A stretch of 42,384 bases of DNA from Propionibacteriales bacterium (GTDB taxonomy: Bacteria > Actinomycetota > Actinomycetes > Propionibacteriales > Nocardioidaceae), in contig JAPLCC010000058.1 of the NCBI GenBank assembly GCA_026392415.1, forward strand, positions 1 through 42,384, in the 5' to 3' direction. Both the position numbers and the translations under genes were made by a program. The notes beneath the pieces were generated by a model that saw only the letters and a list, made by a program, of their open reading frames with translations, was not told the origin of the DNA and made no database searches. Within the stretch, counting starts at the first letter, position 1. Every line of letters begins with the position of its first letter. Below, one piece after another: positions 15,974-22,849 of this stretch.

Positions 15974-18304
15974 TCAGGGGTTCATGGGCAGGCGGGCGAG
16001 GGCCGGGTCGGTCACGGCCGACCGGTCGGGGAGGACGTTCCAGCGCTCGGGTACGACGGCCCGGTCGGGCCCGACCACGGCGTGCAGGGCACCCCGGTAG
16101 GTCAGCCCGTAGTGCTCCATCCAGCCGGCGAGCGTGGCCAGCAGGCCCTGCTCCCGTGCCTGGGCGGCATCGACGACCATCAGGTCGGTGTCGAAGGCAT
16201 CGAAGTCGAAGGCGTGCTTCTGGTGCACCGACCGGCGCAGTTCCGCTGCGCGGTCGGCGCGGTCGGGGAGCTTGGTGCTCCCGAGGTTGCGGGCGCCGGA
16301 GTGGATGACGTGGAAACCGCTGATGCCGCGTACGCCGACCGCCGTCGCCGCCGCCACGAGGTGTCCGCCGAGGTCGGTCGCCGCCAGCGTGGCGAGGTCC
16401 TCGGACAGCACGCTCGCGATCGGGAGTACGACGAACCGGTCGACGTCGGCCAGCAGGTCGGTCGTCACCAGCCTGAGGACCTGGCCGGCGTCGGCGGTGT
16501 TCCCGTCGGGCTGGACCATGTCGACCGCGAGGTCGCCGAGGTCGACGTCGGTGGTCGTGATGTTGCCGTGGGCGAACTCGGCGACCTTCGGGTCGAGTCC
16601 GCGGTGCAGCACCCATACGTGGACCGGAGCCGTGGTGTGTGCGGCCACGGAGTCGATCAGTCGGCGCAGCACGGGTCGCTGACCCTTGCGCATCTGGACC
16701 ACGACGTGGATGGCGTCGGCGGGCACGTCGGCCGGCGTCGCGACCCGGCGTGCCGCCACCTGGGCGGGCAACGTGGTCTGCAGCGGGGTGGTCGCGGGGG
16801 GAGCGTCGAAGCGCGCCTGCGCTGCGGCGACGAGCGGAGCCGTCACCTCGCGCCAGCGGGTGTACACGTCCTCGACGCTCGCACCGCTGAATGCCAGCGG
16901 CAGGACCTGCTCGAGCAGGCCGTCGATGCCGTCGCGGATGGCCGCGAAGCCCTCGGTGGTCAGCGGGTTGAGGCCGACGAACCGGGGGTCCGCCAGGTTG
17001 CCCGGCCGGAAGTCGATGTCGATCCCGATGCTGCGACCGGGGAGATAGGTGTGCAGCCGCGAGGTCACCATCTGGCGGTGGTTGCTGCGGTAGTCGTCGA
17101 GCATCTTGACGGCGATGTCGATGTTCTTCACGAACGGCGTGAACCGCACGACGTCCGCGCTCTGGCGGTAGAGCGGCGAGCCGATCGGGACCTTCGAGAG
17201 GTCCACGTCGACGTACCCGACCAGTGCGTCGGCCGGCGGCGGCGTGGTCAGGTCAGGGAAGAGCGTGGTGACCGTGGTCGTGATGCAGCCGGAGAAGAAC
17301 GCCGGGACTCCCGCGGAGAGCAGGATGTCGACGGTGGTGTGGTCACGGCAGCCGATCGGGCCGTACTGCTTGAGGTAGTCGATCGCCTCGGGTGTCAGCA
17401 GGTCGCGGTTGTTGCAGTGGAAGGACACGAACAGCGGCCGCAGGTTCTTGTGGAACGGGAAGCCGCACCGCATGCCGAAGATCGGGTGCATGTACCAGCC
17501 GAACCCGATCATCCAGGTGTCCGGCGGGATCTCCTGGTAGGTCGACGCGTCGCGCTCGAGCGTCATCAGCTGGACGTTTCCGGCCGCGCCGTTGCGGACC
17601 CGGTCGGGCCGGACCCGCGCGCCGAGGCGGCCCGCCAGGTCGACGAGCTCGGGCTCGCCGGAGTAGGTGAGGTCGCGGTGGCGCAGCACGTGGCCCAGCG
17701 AGGCGATCGTCTGGACGTGGTCGCCGATGTTGGCCGAGGCGCGGGCTCGGCCGGGGTGGCCGTAGTCGACGACGGCGTAGGAGACGGTGCCGGCGGGAGC
17801 GGCCGGGGCGTCGGGGGAGTCGTTGGACGCGGCCACCCACGAGCGCAGCCAGTCGCGGGACTGGACGACGAACTTGTCGACGCCCCTGCCGTCGCCGACC
17901 GACGAGTCGAGGCGAGCCCACAGGGCGCGCGCGAGCTCCTGGTCGCCGTACCCGAAGACGCGGGAGCACAGGGCGAGCCAGGACTCCGCCGGGATGTCGG
18001 CGCGCTGGTCAGCAGCCAGCGCGCGGATCGAGCGCAGCGCGGCCTCGGGATCGACCGTCAGCCCGGATCGGGCATAGGCATCGGCCGCTTCGGTCGACCA
18101 CGTCTCCGTGGGAAGTCCCTGCAACAGCGCCCAGGCCCGCTCGAGGAACCCGCCGCGCTCGGCGGTCAGCCCCCAGACGAGGTCGGGGCCGGCCACGAGG
18201 GCCGGGACGGATGTTGCAGAACCGGCAGCGGAGGAGCCGTCGACAACGGAAGCCCCCCGCGCGCGGAGCAGACGGCGGGCCAAGGTGCGGGCCGATGTCG
18301 CCAA
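15974..18304 (-). CDS. Polysaccharide pyruvyl transferase / GT8-like fusion protein
   Basis: 776 residues, first gene of the minus-strand operon. After about 170 poorly conserved residues comes a polysaccharide pyruvyl transferase-like domain (about 170-470), seen in NIGDHVQTIASLG, PIGCRDHTTVDILLSAG and MVTSRLHTYLPGRSIGIDI; such enzymes form pyruvate ketals on glycans from phosphoenolpyruvate. Residues about 555-776 resemble family 8 glycosyltransferases (VHVWVLHRG, DTDLMVVDAAQAREQG, ERWNVLP). Where GT8 enzymes have a YLDxD metal-binding motif this one has VLPIASV (about 624-630), so the domain may lack catalysis. The TTG start is chosen because GAAGGAG lies 4 nt upstream; an ATG 13 nt earlier is in another frame. 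Substrates are inferred from context only. Confidence 0.72.
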   Translation of the reverse strand: MATSARTLARRLLRARGASVVDGSSAAGSATSVPALVAGPDLVWGLTAERGGFLERAWALLQGLPTETWSTEAADAYARSGLTVDPEAALRSIRALAADQRADIPAESWLALCSRVFGYGDQELARALWARLDSSVGDGRGVDKFVVQSRDWLRSWVAASNDSPDAPAAPAGTVSYAVVDYGHPGRARASANIGDHVQTIASLGHVLRHRDLTYSGEPELVDLAGRLGARVRPDRVRNGAAGNVQLMTLERDASTYQEIPPDTWMIGFGWYMHPIFGMRCGFPFHKNLRPLFVSFHCNNRDLLTPEAIDYLKQYGPIGCRDHTTVDILLSAGVPAFFSGCITTTVTTLFPDLTTPPPADALVGYVDVDLSKVPIGSPLYRQSADVVRFTPFVKNIDIAVKMLDDYRSNHRQMVTSRLHTYLPGRSIGIDIDFRPGNLADPRFVGLNPLTTEGFAAIRDGIDGLLEQVLPLAFSGASVEDVYTRWREVTAPLVAAAQARFDAPPATTPLQTTLPAQVAARRVATPADVPADAIHVVVQMRKGQRPVLRRLIDSVAAHTTAPVHVWVLHRGLDPKVAEFAHGNITTTDVDLGDLAVDMVQPDGNTADAGQVLRLVTTDLLADVDRFVVLPIASVLSEDLATLAATDLGGHLVAAATAVGVRGISGFHVIHSGARNLGSTKLPDRADRAAELRRSVHQKHAFDFDAFDTDLMVVDAAQAREQGLLATLAGWMEHYGLTYRGALHAVVGPDRAVVPERWNVLPDRSAVTDPALARLPMNP

Positions 18305-18376
18305 GGGACTCCTTCATTGAAACCTTCGAGACTCGTGCGCCCGAAACCCTACACAGGTGCCGGGACCGGGACCGCT

Positions 18377-18382
18377 TATGCT
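18377..18382 (+). promoter_or_regulatory. Leaderless-type -10 element (TATGCT)
   Basis: TATGCT lies 6 nt before the ATG at 18389 in the 84-bp divergent gap, with no ribosome-binding site between. This supports 18389 as start, although the frame is open far upstream. Confidence 0.55.
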
Positions 18383-18388
18383 CCCCGC

Positions 18389-20326
18389 ATGCCTGACAGT
18401 GGAGTCGAGAACGTGAAGATGCCGGATGGTGTGTATCTGACGCTGACCGACGAGGTCCGGGCGTCCGCAGGTGGCCAGACCAGGGCCATGATCATGCGGA
18501 ACCGGCTGATCACACGGCACACGGGCATCCCCACGACCGTGCTCACGGTGGAGTCGAAGCCGATCTACCCGGAGCAGCGCGCCGGGCTGGTCGAGCAGGG
18601 CGTGCTGATCGACGGCATGCGCCTTCTCAACATCTACGAGTGGTACCGCGAGCAGACGATTCCGGACGTCGAGCCGACCGAGGAGGCGCGTGCCCTCGGA
18701 GGGGCCCTGCCCGAGCTCGAGGGCGTCGACCGCACCCTCGACGAGATGCACCCGGACGGCACCGTCTACTACACGCGGCACCTCCGCGGCGGCCAGGAGG
18801 TCGCGCACGACTACCGCCGCGCCGATGGCTCGGTCTTCCTGCGCCGGCCCGCCGGCCCGACGGCCAACAGTTTCCCGGTGACGCCCTACGTCGTCGTACG
18901 CGAGGACGGCGTGCCGGTCGACGCCTCGCCCAACATCGGCGGCTGGCACTGGCACTGGCTGCGCTGGCTGGCCGGCGACGCCGAGCGGGTCTTCCTCGTC
19001 ACCGACTCCAGGTTCGCGCTCGGCCGGATCCTGCCGCGCGCCGATGACCGGTTCTTCCTGCTGCACCTGATCCACAACAACCACACGGTCGGCCAGCGTC
19101 GCTGGGACTCCCAGCTCTCGCCCGACTACGCGCCGCTGTTCAACCGGATCAGGTTCGTCGACGGCCTGGTCACCCTGACCCAGCGCCAGTCCCAGGACGT
19201 CGGTCAGCGCTTCGGCCACACCAACAACCTGTTCGTCGTACCGAACCCGGTGGAGCTGCCCGAGCTGCCCGAGGTGCTCCCCGAGCGGGAGAAGGCGTCG
19301 TTCGTCATCGTCTCCCGGCTGGAGAAGCAGAAGCGGTTGCACCACGCGGTGGAGGCGTTCGCGAAGGTGGTTGCCGCTCGTCCCGAGGCCACGCTGCGGA
19401 TCTACGGCCACGGCAAGCTCGGTCACACGGTCGAGGCGGCGATCGAGGAGTTCGGCGTCGGCGACAACGTGAAGCTGATGGGCTTCGATCCGGGAGCCAA
19501 GCACGAGCTGATCCGGGCCACCGGCTTCCTGATGACCAGCACCCACGAGGGCTACCCCCTCGCGACACTGGAGTCGATGGCGTTCGGCTGCCCCGTGATC
19601 AGCTACGACGTCCGGTACGGCCCGCGTGACCAGATCGAGGACGGCGTCGACGGCTTCATCGTCCCGGCCGAGGACATGGACGCCATGGCCGAGCGCTGCA
19701 TCCGGATGATCGACGACCCCGCGCTGGTCGAGGAGTTGTCGCGCAACGCCTACAAGAAGGCCGCCGACCACGACTGGCGCCGCTTCCTGCGCGACTGGAA
19801 GCACGCCTTCGAGACCGCCGTCGAGCAGCGGGTTCCGCGCGTCGACCAGGCCACCGGCATCCTGCACGTCCACGAGCTCGGCTGGGCGCCGCCCCGGACG
19901 CTCGTCCGCAAGGTCCGCGACCGGATCAGCCCCGACCCCGCGGTCCGCACCGCGTCTGCCGCCGTTGACGCCGGCCTCCTGGTGTTCGCCGGGACCCTGC
20001 TGATCAACGGCGAGTGGGACCAGGGGGCGATGGACGAGCGTTCGATCACGATCGACGCGATCTCGCCGCAGACCGGTGAGGTCGTCACCCTGCCGGTCGA
20101 GGACGAGCACGTCCGCGGAGGGGAGTTCAACGTGTGGACCCGCTTCGACCTCGCGGACGTCTTCGCCGGGATGTCGCCCGAGGCGAAGTCGGTCCGCCTG
20201 GAGTTCCGCTTCACCGCGCGCAACTTCCACTGGGCGACCGATCTCCACCGTCGTCCCGAGGACCGCCCGTCGTTCGAGGTCAGCTTCGGTGGACCCAGGG
20301 ACGCGATCACGATCACGCGCAGCTGA
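18389..20326 (+). CDS. Family 4 glycosyltransferase, TarM/TagE-like (teichoic acid alpha-glycosylation)
   Basis: 645 residues. The N-terminal part carries SAGGQTRAMIMRNRLI (about 26-41), typical of the TagE/TarM/GtfA group, followed by an inserted beta-rich domain. The GT4 core follows: FVIVSRLEKQKRLHHAV, LRIYGHGKL, VKLMGF, and the donor-binding EGYPLATLESMAFGCPV with its E-x7-E spacing. The last 110 residues form a separate beta-sandwich-like domain. TagE adds alpha-glucose to poly(glycerol phosphate) and TarM alpha-GlcNAc to poly(ribitol phosphate). With the TarS-like gene nearby, the island would offer both anomers. The frame is open upstream to 15866, antisense to two other genes, but the ATG at 18389 has a leaderless promoter and matches where family similarity begins. 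Confidence 0.82.
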   Translation: MPDSGVENVKMPDGVYLTLTDEVRASAGGQTRAMIMRNRLITRHTGIPTTVLTVESKPIYPEQRAGLVEQGVLIDGMRLLNIYEWYREQTIPDVEPTEEARALGGALPELEGVDRTLDEMHPDGTVYYTRHLRGGQEVAHDYRRADGSVFLRRPAGPTANSFPVTPYVVVREDGVPVDASPNIGGWHWHWLRWLAGDAERVFLVTDSRFALGRILPRADDRFFLLHLIHNNHTVGQRRWDSQLSPDYAPLFNRIRFVDGLVTLTQRQSQDVGQRFGHTNNLFVVPNPVELPELPEVLPEREKASFVIVSRLEKQKRLHHAVEAFAKVVAARPEATLRIYGHGKLGHTVEAAIEEFGVGDNVKLMGFDPGAKHELIRATGFLMTSTHEGYPLATLESMAFGCPVISYDVRYGPRDQIEDGVDGFIVPAEDMDAMAERCIRMIDDPALVEELSRNAYKKAADHDWRRFLRDWKHAFETAVEQRVPRVDQATGILHVHELGWAPPRTLVRKVRDRISPDPAVRTASAAVDAGLLVFAGTLLINGEWDQGAMDERSITIDAISPQTGEVVTLPVEDEHVRGGEFNVWTRFDLADVFAGMSPEAKSVRLEFRFTARNFHWATDLHRRPEDRPSFEVSFGGPRDAITITRS

Positions 20327-20404
20327 CCTCTCGCCCGGGCGGTCGAGGCGGGGTGTGACGCGACCCACGAGACGGACCCATTACGGGGACCCGCCCGGGG
20401 GGCG

Positions 20405-20410
20405 TACCGT
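20405..20410 (+). promoter_or_regulatory. Putative -10 element in the spacer before the DUF2520/pan genes (TACCGT)
   Basis: The 194-bp spacer 20327-20520 holds this TACCGT, predicting a start near 20417 and a GC-rich leader of about 100 nt. An in-frame ATG at 20440 lies within the leader. I recognise no known riboswitch in it. Confidence 0.35.
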
Positions 20411-20520
20411 TGTCGTGTCCCGGAACCCCGGGCACTGAAATGAGCACAACGTCCGGTACCCACCCCGGCTCCGCCCGCGAGGGAGGAGTGGTCGGAGGGA
20501 CGGGAACGAAAGGTTCAAGA

Positions 20521-21459
20521 ATGTCCCCCAAGTTTCGCGTGGGTGTGATCGGCGCGGGCCGCGTCGGCGCTGTCCTCGCTGCGGGTCTCCACGCCGCCGG
20601 TCACCACGTCGTGTCCGCTGCCGGCGAGTCGGACGCATCGCGTCGCCGTGCAGCTGACCTGCTGCCCGGCGTACCCCTGCGCAAGCCGAGCGATGTCGCG
20701 CGCGACGCCGACCTGCTCCTGCTGACCGTGCCCGACGACATGCTCCCCAACGTGGTGCAGGTCCTCGCTGCCAGCGGCGCGCTGCGCGAGGGCCAGATCG
20801 TCGCCCACACGTCCGGACGTCACGGCCTGGCCGTGCTCGCTCCCGCCGTGGCCGTCGGCGCCCGCGTGATCGCGCTGCACCCCGCCATGACCTTCACCGG
20901 CACCCTCGTCGACCTGGAGCGCCTGCACGGGTGCGTCTTCGGCCTCACCGCCGGCCTCGCTGAGCGGGCGATCGCCGAAGGCCTCGTCCACGACCTCGGC
21001 GGCCGCCCCACGTGGGTGCCCGAGGAGATGCGCACGCTCTACCACGCTGGTCTCGCGCACGGCGCCAACCACCTCGTCACCCTGGTGAGCGAAGCGATGA
21101 GCATGCTCGCCGCTGCCGGCGTCGACGACCCGTCCGGCACCCTGCGTCCGCTGCTCGACGCTGCCCTCGACAACGCTCTCGCCCACGGCGACGCCGCTCT
21201 CACGGGCCCGATCGTCCGTGGCGACGTGCGGACCGTCGCGGCCCACCTCAAGGACATCTCCGCCAACGCACCCGACACGCTGCCGTCGTACGTCGCGATG
21301 GCGTGGGCGACCCTCGACCGGGCCGTGACCGACGGGCGCCTGATCCCGATCCGGGCGCACAAGATGGCCGACGTCCTCGGGGCGTACGGCGACCGCGGCC
21401 TCGACGAGCGCTTCACCCGCACCTCCGCCACCGGCGACGCCGGAGCCGATCAGGCGTGA
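20521..21459 (+). CDS. Rossmann-like / DUF2520 domain protein
   Basis: 312 residues. An N-terminal NAD(P)-binding fold is marked by VGVIGAGRVGAVLAAGL (about 7-23), then LLLLTVPDDML and IVAHTSGRHG. A C-terminal helical DUF2520 domain follows, with LHPAMTFTG, YHAGLAHGANHLV and the ALTGPIVRGD segment. The overall plan resembles ketopantoate reductase and related 6-phosphogluconate-dehydrogenase-like enzymes. The gene overlaps panC by 4 bp and the same family sits beside panC in mycobacteria (Rv3603c), so a role in pantothenate synthesis is tempting but not shown. ATG 20521 has GAAAGG 7 nt upstream; an in-frame ATG at 20440 would add 27 residues of low-complexity sequence and is less likely. Confidence 0.8.
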   Translation: MSPKFRVGVIGAGRVGAVLAAGLHAAGHHVVSAAGESDASRRRAADLLPGVPLRKPSDVARDADLLLLTVPDDMLPNVVQVLAASGALREGQIVAHTSGRHGLAVLAPAVAVGARVIALHPAMTFTGTLVDLERLHGCVFGLTAGLAERAIAEGLVHDLGGRPTWVPEEMRTLYHAGLAHGANHLVTLVSEAMSMLAAAGVDDPSGTLRPLLDAALDNALAHGDAALTGPIVRGDVRTVAAHLKDISANAPDTLPSYVAMAWATLDRAVTDGRLIPIRAHKMADVLGAYGDRGLDERFTRTSATGDAGADQA

Positions 21460-22373
21460 CCACGGTGACCACACCGGCGCTCGCGCGCAGCCGGGAGGAT
21501 CTCTCCGGCCTGCTCGGGTCTCGAGACGGTCGCAGAGCGACCTCCTCGACCAACGGAACGGGCCCTGTCGTGCTCGTGCCCACCATGGGCGCCCTGCACG
21601 AGGGTCACGCGACCCTGATGCGCGCCGCGCGTGAGCGGGCCGGTGTCGACGGTGTCGTGGTCGTCTCGATCTTCGTCAACCCGCTGCAGTTCGGCGCTGG
21701 CGAGGACCTCGACCGCTACCCCCGAACCTTCGACACCGACCTCGAGATGGCGGCGGCCGAGGGCGTCGACGTCGTGTTCGCTCCGGTCATCGCCGAGATG
21801 TACCCCGACGGCGTACCGCACGACGGCGAGGTCTCCCAGGCCGTCACCGTCCAGCCCGGTCCGCTCGCCGACATCCTCGAGGGCGCCAGCCGTCCCGGCC
21901 ACTTCCGCGGTGTCCTCACCGTGGTCGCCAAGCTCTTCGGCCTGGTCCGCCCCGACGTCGCGATCTTCGGCGAGAAGGACTACCAGCAACTCAGCCTGAT
22001 CCGCCGCATGGTGGCCGACCTCTGCCTCGGCATCGAGATCGTCGGTGCCCCCACGGACCGGGAGCCTGACGGGCTCGCTCGGTCCAGCCGCAACCGCTAC
22101 CTCGACGACGAGCAGCGCGAGCACGCCGCCACGTTGAGCCGTGCGCTCCGTGCGGCCCAGGAACGGACGTCGTACGGCGTCCCGGCGGCCCGCTGGGCAG
22201 CCATGAGCGTCATCAAGGAGGAGCCGGGTGTAGAACTCGACTACCTCGCACTCACCGACCCGGGCCTCGGCGAGCTGCCCGACTTCCCGGAAGCCGGCAC
22301 CGAAGGCCGGATCCTCGTTGCAGCCAGGGTCGGGACGACCCGGCTCATCGACAACATGACCCTGCAGTTCTGA
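21456..22373 (+). CDS. panC: Pantothenate synthetase
   Basis: Joins pantoate and beta-alanine using ATP (pantoyl-adenylate intermediate). The 305 residues show PTMGALHEGH with the HIGH-like ATP motif (about 43-52), FVNPLQFG, the pantoate-binding RPGHFRGVLTVVAKLF, GEKDYQQL and the RSSRNRYL loop. The N-terminus before the core is about 40 residues, longer than in E. coli, and contains a short Ser/Thr/Gly stretch. GTG at 21456 in a GTGA overlap with the DUF2520 stop is chosen; a second GTG follows at 21465. panD comes 28 bp downstream, supplying beta-alanine for this reaction. Confidence 0.94.
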   Translation: MTTVTTPALARSREDLSGLLGSRDGRRATSSTNGTGPVVLVPTMGALHEGHATLMRAARERAGVDGVVVVSIFVNPLQFGAGEDLDRYPRTFDTDLEMAAAEGVDVVFAPVIAEMYPDGVPHDGEVSQAVTVQPGPLADILEGASRPGHFRGVLTVVAKLFGLVRPDVAIFGEKDYQQLSLIRRMVADLCLGIEIVGAPTDREPDGLARSSRNRYLDDEQREHAATLSRALRAAQERTSYGVPAARWAAMSVIKEEPGVELDYLALTDPGLGELPDFPEAGTEGRILVAARVGTTRLIDNMTLQF

Positions 22374-22401
22374 GCAGTTCGATCTCCTAGGGGGAACCCC
22401 A

Positions 22402-22821
22402 ATGCTGCGCACCATGATGAAGAGCAAGATCCACCGTGCGACCGTCACGCAGGCCGACCTGCACTACGTCGGCTCGGTCACCGTCGACGAGGACCTCCTC
22501 GACGCGGCCGACCTGCTTGCCGGCGAGCTCGTCCACATCGTCGACATCGACAACGGCGCCCGCCTCGAGACCTACACGATCGCCGGCGAGCGCGGCTCGG
22601 GCGTGATCGGCATCAACGGTGCCGCTGCGCGTCTGGTGCACCCGGGCGACCTGGTGATCCTCATCGGCTATGGCCAGATGTCGACCGAGGAGGCCAAGGA
22701 GTTCAAGCCCAGCGTCGTCTTCGTCGACGCCGACAACAAGATCATGGCCACCGGTTTCGACCCGGCCGAGACCTTCGGCGACCCGAGCCTCGAGCGCGGC
22801 GACGTCACCGCGGCGCGCTGA
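22402..22821 (+). CDS. panD: Aspartate 1-decarboxylase (pyruvoyl enzyme)
   Basis: Makes beta-alanine from L-aspartate for PanC. The proenzyme cleaves itself between Gly24 and Ser25, seen here in HYVGSVTVD, and Ser25 becomes the pyruvoyl group. Lys9 (KSKIHRATVT), Arg54 in the RLETYTI segment and Tyr58 are in the usual places, and GINGAAARLVHPGDLVI follows. Length 139 is typical of actinobacteria. ATG 22402 is preceded by AGGGGGA at 22389-22395. The adjacent nadB has its own leaderless-type promoter. Confidence 0.95.
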   Translation: MLRTMMKSKIHRATVTQADLHYVGSVTVDEDLLDAADLLAGELVHIVDIDNGARLETYTIAGERGSGVIGINGAAARLVHPGDLVILIGYGQMSTEEAKEFKPSVVFVDADNKIMATGFDPAETFGDPSLERGDVTAAR

Positions 22822-22837
22822 CCCCGGCGTCGATCAG

Positions 22838-22843
22838 TAGCCT
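22838..22843 (+). promoter_or_regulatory. Leaderless-type -10 element of nadB (TAGCCT)
   Basis: TAGCCT followed by exactly 6 nt and the nadB ATG at 22850. It is identical in sequence and spacing to the element before the CDP-polyol synthase gene at 11118. Confidence 0.55.
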
Positions 22844-22849
22844 GCAGGA

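Noticed and set aside
15866..18388. A long plus-strand open frame continuing in frame into the GT4 gene
   Set aside because: It runs antisense to the TylF and pyruvyl-transferase genes. Both of those have clear motifs and ribosome-binding sites, while the antisense translation is Val/Gly/Arg/Asp-rich nonsense caused by the third-position GC bias. The GT4 start at 18389 has its own promoter.
7372..20520. Island borders as mobile-element ends
   Set aside because: I found no direct repeats, transposase, integrase or tRNA at either edge, so the insertion is inferred from gene order only.
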